From: Domibacillus mangrovi
Lineage (GTDB): Bacteria; Bacillota; Bacilli; Bacillales; Domibacillaceae
Length of the DNA: 64,000 nucleotides
Assembly: GCF_001906925.1 (NCBI RefSeq)
Contig: NZ_MRWQ01000005.1
Coordinates: 310,001 to 374,000, forward strand
Reading direction: 5' to 3'
The position numbers and the translations under genes were made by a program. Under the pieces are notes generated by a model. That model was given only the letters and a program-made list of their open reading frames with translations, had not been told where the DNA came from and did not search any database. Of the stretch, positions 27,144-34,571 are shown in pieces (within the stretch, counting starts at the first letter, position 1; each line of letters begins with the position of its first letter).

Positions 27144-29276
27144 TTATGCTGATACAATGACAATGCTGCCTTCCTGCAATACAGCTTTTAATTTCGTTGT
27201 TTCTGGATAATCATATATAAAATCAGCGATGCCGTCTTCAATTTGTTGTTGAATGACGCGGCGAAGTGGTCTTGCACCGAATTGTGAGCTATATCCGAGA
27301 TTGACTGCTTTCTCTTTTACTTCATCCGTTACATCGATCGTCATATTTTGTTCATGAAGCATATCGTTTACTTCATCAATCATTAATTCTACGATTCTCT
27401 TCAAATTCTCTTTTTCAAGTGACCGGAACTCAATGATCGAATCAAATCGGTTTAAAAATTCAGGTTTAAAGTAGTCTGAGAGAGATTCAAGAACAGAAGC
27501 TACACTTTCAGTCTGTCCTTTTTCAAATCCGACTGTCACATTCTTCTTGCCTGCTCCTGCGTTACTCGTCATAATGATGACAGACTCTTTAAAACTCACC
27601 GTGTGTCCTTGACTGTCTGTCAAACGTCCATCTTCCATAATCTGCAGGAACATGTGCTGGACATCAGGATTCGCTTTTTCAATCTCATCCAATAAAATAA
27701 TGCTGTATGGATTACGGCGTACCTTTTCTGTCAACTGCCCTGCTTCTTCAAAACCAACATAACCAGGGGGTGAGCCTATTAATTTTGATACACTATGCTT
27801 TTCCATAAACTCACTCATATCAAGACGAATGAGCGCTTCTTTTGAGCCAAAAAGCTCTTCAGCCAATGTTTTCGCCAACTCTGTTTTCCCAACACCTGTT
27901 GGACCAACAAATAAAAAGGTACCAATTGGACGGTTTTTTGCTTTTAGCCCCGCCCGGCTGCGTCGGACGGCTTTCGCTACTTTTTTCACAGCCGCATCCT
28001 GTCCAATCACTTTTCTAGCAAGATTTTCTTCAATATCCTTCATCTTCTGTTGCTCATCCTGCTGTAATTTCCCGACCGGAATGCCTGTTTTACGCTCAAT
28101 TAACGAATGAATCTGTTCTGCCGTTACGCTCGGTGCCGCATGTGCTGATTCTCCTTGTGCAAGTTTTGCTTCAAGCACCCCTTCTTCATCACGAAGTGCC
28201 GCTGCTTCTTCATATGCTTCTTTTTGCAGTGCAGCATCTTTTCTTTTGGCAAGCGCCGTCAATCTCTCTTGAATTGTTTGGATATCCGTTTCATCAATTG
28301 TCAAATTCAGCTTCGATCCTGCTTCATCTAGCAAATCAATCGCTTTATCTGGTAAAAAGCGATCCTGAATGTAGCGATGTGAAAGAGAAGCGCATGCATG
28401 AATGGCTTCATCTGTATAAGTAACTCGATGGAAATCTTCATAGAACTTTTGTAGTCCTTTTAAAATCTGAACTGTTTCTTCCACACTCGGTTCTGTCACC
28501 TGTATCGGCTGAAAACGCCGTTCAAGTGCCGCATCCTTTTCAATTCGACGATATTCTTTCAATGTGGTTGCACCAATTAACTGCAGCTGACCGCGTGCTA
28601 ATGCTGGTTTCAAAATATTCCCGGCGTCCATAGAACCTTCTGCCGATCCTGCCCCAACGATTTGATGAATTTCATCAATGAACAGCAACACATTTTTGCG
28701 TTCCTGCAATTCGTTAATCAACTGTTTCATTCGCTCTTCAAACTGACCACGGATACCTGTTCCCGCAATAAGCGAAGCGACATCAAGCACATATACTTCT
28801 TTCGATTGCAATTTCACCGGTACACGTCCTTCTGCAATAAGAATCGCCAATCCTTCTGCAATGGCTGTTTTCCCGACACCTGGTTCACCGATTAATACAG
28901 GGTTATTTTTATTTCGTCTATTTAAAATTTCAATGACACGCGCCACTTCTTTTTCACGTCCAATAAGTGGATCAATAAGAGCCTCTCTTGCCATTTTTGA
29001 AAGATTGCGACCAAATTCGTCCAGCAGTCCAGCTCCTCCGCCATGACCCGCTGGCGGCGTTTGTGGCTGATTCATCTGCTGTTTTGACATATTTCTATTG
29101 TTCATAAATTCATCAAATGGAAAACCGAATGATTGAAAATTCATATTCATTCCTCCAATAGTCTTTTCTTCTGCTTTATAACAACTATTGCATAAATAAT
29201 ATTGATTTGATTGTCCATTGACATGGACAATCATTTGCACGTTTACTTCGTTTTGCTGGCATTTTTGGCACTTCAT
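27144..29276 (-). CDS. clpE: ATP-dependent Clp protease ATPase subunit ClpE
   Basis: Hsp100 unfoldase that works with ClpP on damaged proteins. About 710 residues: an N-terminal zinc finger (CQKC...CNSC, within the first 40 residues) that defines ClpE, a first AAA domain (GEPGVGKTAIAEG near residue 140), a UVR-like coiled middle segment, and a second AAA domain (GPTGVGKTELAKT near 470) plus the C-terminal domain. The ATG at 29276 (MKCQKC) is preferred over the one 9 bases upstream because of spacing to AAAAGGGG. The promoter is overlaid with CtsR heptads, so it should be heat- and stress-induced. Confidence 0.97.
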   Translation of the reverse strand: MKCQKCQQNEVNVQMIVHVNGQSNQYYLCNSCYKAEEKTIGGMNMNFQSFGFPFDEFMNNRNMSKQQMNQPQTPPAGHGGGAGLLDEFGRNLSKMAREALIDPLIGREKEVARVIEILNRRNKNNPVLIGEPGVGKTAIAEGLAILIAEGRVPVKLQSKEVYVLDVASLIAGTGIRGQFEERMKQLINELQERKNVLLFIDEIHQIVGAGSAEGSMDAGNILKPALARGQLQLIGATTLKEYRRIEKDAALERRFQPIQVTEPSVEETVQILKGLQKFYEDFHRVTYTDEAIHACASLSHRYIQDRFLPDKAIDLLDEAGSKLNLTIDETDIQTIQERLTALAKRKDAALQKEAYEEAAALRDEEGVLEAKLAQGESAHAAPSVTAEQIHSLIERKTGIPVGKLQQDEQQKMKDIEENLARKVIGQDAAVKKVAKAVRRSRAGLKAKNRPIGTFLFVGPTGVGKTELAKTLAEELFGSKEALIRLDMSEFMEKHSVSKLIGSPPGYVGFEEAGQLTEKVRRNPYSIILLDEIEKANPDVQHMFLQIMEDGRLTDSQGHTVSFKESVIIMTSNAGAGKKNVTVGFEKGQTESVASVLESLSDYFKPEFLNRFDSIIEFRSLEKENLKRIVELMIDEVNDMLHEQNMTIDVTDEVKEKAVNLGYSSQFGARPLRRVIQQQIEDGIADFIYDYPETTKLKAVLQEGSIVIVSA

Positions 29277-29294
29277 CCCTGTCATCCCCTTTTG

Positions 29295-29348
29295 TTTGAC
29301 TTTGACTATCTTTGATTAATTATCATTATACTTTGACCTTCTTTGACT
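29295..29348. promoter_or_regulatory. CtsR operators (five heptads) over the clpE promoter
   Basis: Heptads read TTTGACT at 29295 and 29301 (the first sharing its last base with the second), TTTGATT at 29311, TTTGACC at 29332 and TTTGACT at 29342, all on the plus strand. Pairs at 29301/29311 and 29332/29342 have the 3-base spacing of the CtsR direct repeat (GGTCAAANANGGTCAAA on the minus strand). The second pair fills the -35/-10 spacer. Confidence 0.92.
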
Positions 29349-29353
29349 TTCAA
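29325..29353 (-). promoter_or_regulatory. SigA promoter of clpE
   Basis: Minus strand TTGAAA (29353-29348), 17-base spacer, TATAAT (29330-29325): close to perfect consensus, so repression by CtsR must account for low basal expression. Confidence 0.88.
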
Positions 29354-29362
29354 GATTTTTGC

Positions 29363-29393
29363 TCAAAAAAAAGCGTCCTAAATCGGACGCTTT
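29363..29393 (-). terminator. Terminator of the CPBP protease gene
   Basis: AAAGCGTCC/GGACGCTTT stem with a 6-base loop, then T8 on the minus strand; the stop codon of the gene overlaps the stem. Confidence 0.85.
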
Positions 29394-30006
29394 AGCCAAA
29401 TGGTAAAAAAACAATGAGTAATAAATCAAAAATAAGATGAGATATAATGAGCATTGGAATGCTTTTTTTCCATATGTATAGTCCCCCCCAGAAGAGACCT
29501 GCACAAAAGGCTGCCATCATCCAAATCCACTGACCTGAATAAAGAAAGACAGATCCAAATAAAGCTGATGCAATCAAAGCTGATGCCCACTCATTCATAT
29601 AATGACTTAATCGTTTTTGAACAAAACCGCGCCAAAATAACTCTTCCCCTGGGATAAAAATGAGGACGAGAACGATGTAATGCCAGACAAACTGTGGAGT
29701 AAATTGTGCATAAATCGCTGACACATGCGCCGACACGGACAATGGCGTCATACTTATCACCCAGAATCCTGCCGCAAATAACGCATAAAGAACAGCACCT
29801 GATAGTAGACCGTATGCCATAAAGCTGTTTGTTTTTTGTTGATCGTCAATCTTTTCATTAATAATCGATATGCTCATAAAAAATAAATTAGCGGCTGTGT
29901 ATATATACCAAAATATGTCTTGATCCAAAAACGTTACAAATAATAGTACATGTGCAGCCGCAATACTAGCAATAAGTCGCCAGTCTTTCACAAAGCCGAT
30001 TCGCAT
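29392..30006 (-). CDS. CPBP-family intramembrane metalloprotease
   Basis: 204 residues with about six membrane segments. Motif 1 is EELFWRGFVQKR (EExxxR) near residue 121, and the later His motif is ISHLIFDLLL near 190, both expected of the CAAX-protease/bacteriocin-processing (Abi) family. Substrate unknown; relatives process prenylated proteins or bacteriocins, or give bacteriocin self-immunity. Reads in the same direction as the upstream marR gene, 65 bp apart. Confidence 0.85.
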   Translation of the reverse strand: MRIGFVKDWRLIASIAAAHVLLFVTFLDQDIFWYIYTAANLFFMSISIINEKIDDQQKTNSFMAYGLLSGAVLYALFAAGFWVISMTPLSVSAHVSAIYAQFTPQFVWHYIVLVLIFIPGEELFWRGFVQKRLSHYMNEWASALIASALFGSVFLYSGQWIWMMAAFCAGLFWGGLYIWKKSIPMLIISHLIFDLLLIVFLPFG

Positions 30007-30071
30007 TTAGAGCCCCCTTTCATTACTGCCGCCGTTATCTTACCATACCAAATCAGCATGTTCCAAATAGA

Positions 30072-30509
30072 TTACGACAAATCTTTCACTGACAGCCCGA
30101 GCTTTCGCAATATGTTTGTAGCCGATTCTACTTCTTCTTCCGATAGAACGCTGATCAAATTATGAATATTTTGTTCATGCTCCGGAAAGACACGCTCAAT
30201 TAATTGGATGCCATCCTGTGTAATCGCAGCGTGAGTAATCCGGCGATCTTCCGGACAGGCAACTCGTCGGAGCAGCTGTTTCTTTTCTAATTTATCTACA
30301 ACATACGTAATGCTTCCGCTTGCGAGCAATATTTTTCCGCCAATTTGCTGAAGCGGCTGTGGTCCTTTATGGTATAAAAGTTCCAATACGGCGAACTCCG
30401 TCGGATTAAGTCCGGTTTGTTGTATAGAACGATTTACCTGTTCGTTTACTACTTTATAGGCGCGTGAAAGCACGATAAATAACTTTAATGATTTTTGACT
30501 ATCTTCCAT
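30072..30509 (-). CDS. MarR-family transcriptional regulator (YkvE-like)
   Basis: 145 residues with a winged helix: GLNPTEFAVLELLYHKGPQPLQQIGGKILLASGSITYVVDKLEKKQLLRRVACPEDRRITHAAIT. The core closely resembles my memory of B. subtilis YkvE. No reactive Cys of the OhrR type is seen at the N-terminus. It is followed by the CPBP gene and divergent from an acyltransferase; palindrome ATTTGATCAAAT in the divergent region could be its operator. Repeat copy D lies just upstream. Confidence 0.88.
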   Translation of the reverse strand: MEDSQKSLKLFIVLSRAYKVVNEQVNRSIQQTGLNPTEFAVLELLYHKGPQPLQQIGGKILLASGSITYVVDKLEKKQLLRRVACPEDRRITHAAITQDGIQLIERVFPEHEQNIHNLISVLSEEEVESATNILRKLGLSVKDLS

Positions 30510-30540
30510 TTATAATCCCTGCCTGTCTATTCATCTTTTT

Positions 30541-30592
30541 GATCCTTCATTAACGAGCAGCAAGACCCATTATGTGAAGTTGCACTTTACTA
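30541..30592 (-). repeat. Dispersed structured repeat, copy D (short, internally deleted)
   Basis: The minus strand reads TAGTAAAGTGCAACTTCA, a short link, then GGGTCTTGCTGCTCGTTAATG. These match the two ends of copy B (TAAAGTGAAACTTCA at 55975 and GGGGTCTTACTACCCGTTAATG at 56212) with all the internal hairpins missing. It points toward marR. Intergenic region 30510-30731 otherwise holds only the palindrome below. Confidence 0.7.
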
Positions 30593-30654
30593 TACGTTAC
30601 ACATTTTTCGCCTATTTTAAAAGGGTTTAAAGCTTAATTTTATGTTTTTACAAG

Positions 30655-30666
30655 ATTTGATCAAAT
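30655..30666. promoter_or_regulatory. Palindrome ATTTGATCAAAT, candidate MarR operator
   Basis: A perfect 12-bp palindrome between marR and the divergent acyltransferase gene, about 65 bp ahead of the latter. MarR proteins usually bind such short palindromes near their own genes. No direct evidence. Confidence 0.35.
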
Positions 30667-30731
30667 TTCTGCTATACTGTCGTGTATAATAACGTCATAT
30701 ATCTATCCTATCATACAGGTGATTATTACTG

Positions 30732-31724
30732 ATGAAAAAACGTGATTATTATTTTGATAATGTCCGGCTTGTACTCATTTTCTTTGTCGTTTTCGGTCAT
30801 TTGCTCCGTCCATATATTTATGAAAGGCCGCTTATTTACGCGTTGTATATGAGCATTTATTTATTTCATATGCCCGCTTTTATTTTTGTGTCTGGATTTT
30901 TTGCGAAAGGAATTATGCGTCCGGGCTACATAAAAAAAGTCACCGGTAAATTGCTCATTCCACTGCTCATTTTCCAGGTTATTTATTCTGTGTTTTACTT
31001 CTGGATTGAACATGAAGAAGCGTTATCCGTCAGTCTGCTTATTCCGGAATGGTCGCTCTGGTTTTTACTGAGTTTATTTTTTTGGAATATATTATTGCGG
31101 ATCACAGTAAATTGGCTGAAACCCGCTATTGCTATCGCACTTGCTATAGCGGCAGGGCTTTTAAGCGGCATGATTGACGAACCACTTCAAGTGCTCAGCG
31201 TTGGCCGCACATTCGTCTTTTTCCCATTCTTTTTAATCGGCTATTATGCGAAAAAAGAATGGTTCGCGCCGCTTTTTACAGCACCGGCACGGATCATCCT
31301 TCTTTTCACAGCAGCCATTCTGTTTTTATTCTTTTATAAAAACACTGGTATTCAAATTGAGTGGCTGTTTGGATCGAAGTCATATGACGACCTAGAAGCA
31401 GGGCCTATGTCCGGTGTTGCATGGCGCTTGCTTGTTTATGTCCTCAATGTAATCATGATTGCGTTTATTTTATCTATTGTGACGCATAAGACGTTTTTCT
31501 TTACAACATGGGGACAAAATACTCTTTATGTGTACTTGCTTCACGGCTTTTTCGTCCAAGCATCAAGGCGCGTACATACACTTGAACTGCCGCCTTCCCT
31601 ATTTGTTTTATTTTTAACTGCAGCGGCACTGACACTTCTTTTGTCATCACCACCCACTGCTGCTTTGTTCCGGCCATTTCTTGAACAAAAGCGGCCCAGC
31701 TTTTTAACCAAAAAAGGAGATTGA
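30732..31724 (+). CDS. Acyltransferase 3 family membrane protein
   Basis: 330 residues with about ten membrane segments. The catalytic-type His is in FFVVFGHLLRP near residue 22 and the family pattern YLFHMPAFIFVSGFFAKG near 46. These enzymes acylate cell-surface sugars or glycopolymers. It resembles B. subtilis YkrP in my memory. Starts with ATG after AGGTGAT. The next gene (radical SAM) begins 5 bases after its stop, so they are probably one operon. Confidence 0.85.
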   Translation: MKKRDYYFDNVRLVLIFFVVFGHLLRPYIYERPLIYALYMSIYLFHMPAFIFVSGFFAKGIMRPGYIKKVTGKLLIPLLIFQVIYSVFYFWIEHEEALSVSLLIPEWSLWFLLSLFFWNILLRITVNWLKPAIAIALAIAAGLLSGMIDEPLQVLSVGRTFVFFPFFLIGYYAKKEWFAPLFTAPARIILLFTAAILFLFFYKNTGIQIEWLFGSKSYDDLEAGPMSGVAWRLLVYVLNVIMIAFILSIVTHKTFFFTTWGQNTLYVYLLHGFFVQASRRVHTLELPPSLFVLFLTAAALTLLLSSPPTAALFRPFLEQKRPSFLTKKGD

Positions 31725-31729
31725 AAAAC

Positions 31730-33490
31730 TTGAACATTACCGTTTGTACATTAAATGCAAAATACATCCATACGAATCTCGCCATCCGCTATTTAAAATC
31801 GTACTGCGAAGATGCATATAACATTCATATAGCGGAATATACGATTAAAGATCCCGCAATGAATATCGTGACGGATTTATACAGCAAAAAACCGGACGTG
31901 ATCGGCTTCAGCTGCTACATCTGGAATATCGAAGAGACAATTCGTGTAGCGGGCATGATTAAAAAAGTATTGCCTGACTGCACCATTATATTCGGCGGTC
32001 CGGAAGTCACATATGACGTGCCATACTGGCTTGACCGTTTAACTGATGTCGATTTTCTGGTCATCGGTGAAGGTGAAGAAACATTTCGTACCCTTCTAGA
32101 CGCATTGTCAGGCAGCCGTGATTTTTCAAAAATTGCTGGAATCGGTTATAAAAAGGACGGTAAGCATCATATTCACCCGCAAACGAATAAAATTGATTTA
32201 CGCAAGCTACCGTCTCCGTTTCAATTTGAAGAGGATCTTCCGTTTCTCTCTAAACGAGTTACATACATCGAAACGAGCCGCGGCTGTCCGTTCCGCTGTC
32301 AATTTTGTCTCTCTTCCATTGAAACAGGTGTCCGATATTTTGACCGTGAAAAGGTGAAAGACGATATTCGCTTTTTAATGAAAAATGGGGCCAAAACGAT
32401 TAAATTTGTGGACCGTACTTTTAACATTAGCCGCAGCTATGCGATGGAAATGTTTCAATTTTTAATTGATGAACATGTGCCAGGTACTGTTTTTCAATTT
32501 GAAATCACTGGCGATATTATGCGCCCAGAAGTCATCAATTTTTTAAATGAGCATGCACCTGCTGGACTGTTTCGCTTTGAAATTGGCGTCCAGTCAACAA
32601 ATGATGATGTTAATGAACTGGTCATGCGGAAACAAAACTGGGAAAAACTTGTCCGGACGGTGACGATGGTCAAAGATGGTGGGAAAATCGATCAGCATCT
32701 CGATTTAATTGCCGGACTGCCTGAAGAAAATTACGATTCATTCCGCAACACATTTAACGATGTATTTGCGCTTCGTCCAGAAGAAATGCAGCTCGGCTTT
32801 TTAAAACTGCTGCGCGGGACGGGGCTACGTTTAAGTGCAGATCAATACGGCTATGAATACATGGATCAGTCGCCTTATGAAATGTTGTCAAACCGGGTAT
32901 TGCCGTTTGATGATGTGATTCGTATTAAACAGACAGAAGATGTGTTGGAGAAATATTGGAACGACCACCGGACCGATGAAACGATTGAATTTATTGTGCA
33001 ACATTTAGTCGAGACGCCGTTCGACTTTTTCCAAAACTTTGGTGCGTACTGGGAAAGGCAGGGCTGGGGACGAATTGGACACCAGCTGGAAGATTTATTT
33101 CATCGTTTATCTTCTTTTTTACAAGCCGCTTATCCGCAGAAAGCATCTTTAGTTGAAAGTACGATGAAATATGATTATTTGAACAACCAGCGCTATAAGC
33201 CACGGAAGCCATGGTGGAACGATCGTTTTGATAAAGCAGCTCGCTCGACTGTGTACCGCTCCCTTATTGAGCATCCTTCTATCGCTGGAACTGAATTTGC
33301 AGCACTCCATCTTCATGAAAAAGATTTGTATAAACATACAATGATTGAACCAATAAATATGATGAAACAGGACGGACAATGGATTAAAAAGGATGGCTAT
33401 ATGATTGCTTGGTTTGATCCATCCGGCAGCGGTTCCAGACTATTTTTCCTAAAAGAAGAAGAATTGCACCTTTTGCCAAAAAAAGCATAA
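31730..33490 (+). CDS. B12-binding-domain radical SAM protein (DUF4080)
   Basis: 586 residues from the TTG at 31730 (GGAG 10 bases upstream; an earlier TTG overlaps the ribosome site). The N-terminal cobalamin-binding-type domain (about 1-140, VIGFSCYIWNIEETIRVAGMIKK, IFGGPEVTYD) precedes a radical SAM domain with SRGCPFRCQFCL (CxxxCxxC for the 4Fe-4S cluster) near residue 185, and DUF4080 at the C-terminus. The reaction is unknown; relatives methylate or rearrange unreactive carbons. Coupling to the acyltransferase hints at lipid or polymer modification, which is inference. Confidence 0.88.
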   Translation: MNITVCTLNAKYIHTNLAIRYLKSYCEDAYNIHIAEYTIKDPAMNIVTDLYSKKPDVIGFSCYIWNIEETIRVAGMIKKVLPDCTIIFGGPEVTYDVPYWLDRLTDVDFLVIGEGEETFRTLLDALSGSRDFSKIAGIGYKKDGKHHIHPQTNKIDLRKLPSPFQFEEDLPFLSKRVTYIETSRGCPFRCQFCLSSIETGVRYFDREKVKDDIRFLMKNGAKTIKFVDRTFNISRSYAMEMFQFLIDEHVPGTVFQFEITGDIMRPEVINFLNEHAPAGLFRFEIGVQSTNDDVNELVMRKQNWEKLVRTVTMVKDGGKIDQHLDLIAGLPEENYDSFRNTFNDVFALRPEEMQLGFLKLLRGTGLRLSADQYGYEYMDQSPYEMLSNRVLPFDDVIRIKQTEDVLEKYWNDHRTDETIEFIVQHLVETPFDFFQNFGAYWERQGWGRIGHQLEDLFHRLSSFLQAAYPQKASLVESTMKYDYLNNQRYKPRKPWWNDRFDKAARSTVYRSLIEHPSIAGTEFAALHLHEKDLYKHTMIEPINMMKQDGQWIKKDGYMIAWFDPSGSGSRLFFLKEEELHLLPKKA

Positions 33491-33499
33491 AAACAAAAA

Positions 33500-33534
33500 A
33501 AACAGTGAATCCAAATTGGATTCACTGTTTTTTT
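33500..33534. terminator. Bidirectional terminator between the radical SAM gene and terC
   Basis: AAACAGTGAATCC/GGATTCACTGTTT with a 5-base centre and flanking A and T runs. Confidence 0.9.
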
Positions 33535-33536
33535 CA

Positions 33537-34331
33537 TTAAATATTTGTTTCTTCAATATCCTCTTCCGGGCCTTTACTGCGGGCAACTAAGTAACCGCCC
33601 ACCGCGAGAGCAATTAAGACACCCCAGAAGACCGTTTTCCACGGTGTTGATTCCGGGAAGTGCTCATCGAGTACGGCAAGTGAAGGATGTGAAAGTGTAA
33701 AGACGGCAAGCTTTACCCCCACCCATCCAACGATTAGAAAAGCTGTTGTTTCCAGTGTCGGATATTTTTGCAGCAAGCGGACAAACCATGTTGCCGCAAA
33801 ACGCATAATAACAACACCTACGAAACCACCAGCAAACATCACAAGGAATTGACCTGTGTCAATGCCGCCAATGTGCCCCCATCCTGTTTCAGGAAGCGTA
33901 ACAGCGAGTGCTACCGCTGCAAGCATTGAATCAATCGCAAAAGCAATGTCCGCAATTTCAACTTTCAAGACCGTCATCCAGAAAGAAGAGCCTTTTCTTT
34001 CTTTTTCGATTCCATGGTCTTCAATGCTTTCATCTTCATCTTTTTCTTTCCACTTTTTATACAAGTGGTTAAAACAAATAAAGAACAAGTAAAGTGCGCC
34101 AATGGCTTGTACTTGCCACACTTTGACAAGAAATGAAATGAGGAACAAGGCACCAAGACGGAACACAAATGCCCCTAATAATCCGTAAAACAACGCTTTT
34201 TTCTGTTGTACTTTCGGTAAATGCTTCACCATCACAGCCATAACGATCGCATTATCAGCAGCTAAAATCCCCTCTAGAACAATGAGGACACCGAGTACCC
34301 AGGCGTATTCAAGTAATAATACTGTATCCAT
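33537..34331 (-). CDS. TerC-family integral membrane protein (YkoY-like manganese exporter)
   Basis: 264 residues from the ATG at 34331 (MDTVLLLEYAWV), preceded by AAGGAGAGG; the upstream frame extension would run through the leader. TerC marks are EGILAADNAIVMAVMVKHLP near residue 20 and IADIAFAIDSMLAAVAL near 135, with acidic residues in membrane segments. B. subtilis YkoY/MeeY helps metallate secreted proteins or export Mn2+, and is controlled by the same class of riboswitch that is seen here, which supports the assignment. Confidence 0.92.
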   Translation of the reverse strand: MDTVLLLEYAWVLGVLIVLEGILAADNAIVMAVMVKHLPKVQQKKALFYGLLGAFVFRLGALFLISFLVKVWQVQAIGALYLFFICFNHLYKKWKEKDEDESIEDHGIEKERKGSSFWMTVLKVEIADIAFAIDSMLAAVALAVTLPETGWGHIGGIDTGQFLVMFAGGFVGVVIMRFAATWFVRLLQKYPTLETTAFLIVGWVGVKLAVFTLSHPSLAVLDEHFPESTPWKTVFWGVLIALAVGGYLVARSKGPEEDIEETNI

Positions 34332-34395
34332 TTTCCCTCTCCTTCCGGTAATAACGTACCCATTTAAACTGAAATAAAAACGGGCATTAAAGAAC

Positions 34396-34550
34396 ACAAA
34401 AAGCGAGACCTTTGCCTTTTATTAGGCAAAGGTCTCGCTGAGCATGTCTCGTCTTCATGCCAACAAAGCCGGTGAATACAAATCCACGAATTGACGACTT
34501 TGTTTTAGGTTTACACCTAACGCTACTCCCCTTCGACTTTCGTCAAAAGA
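34396..34550 (-). promoter_or_regulatory. yybP-ykoY manganese riboswitch with terminator
   Basis: On the minus strand the class signature AAGGGGAGTAGCG lies near 34533-34521, then a helix (TTAGGTGTAAACCTAA), CACCGGCTTTGTTGGC, and AGACGAGACATGC closing the aptamer. A perfect 15-bp hairpin (34439-34425 with 34416-34402) followed by T5 forms the expression-platform terminator. Known members turn on the gene when Mn2+ binds. It directly precedes terC. Confidence 0.95.
34402..34439 (-). terminator. Riboswitch terminator ahead of terC
   Basis: AGCGAGACCTTTGCC pairs exactly with GGCAAAGGTCTCGCT, 8-base loop, T5 after. The Mn2+-bound aptamer would be expected to prevent its formation. Confidence 0.92.
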
Positions 34551-34571
34551 AAATTCAATTATATTACTTTT

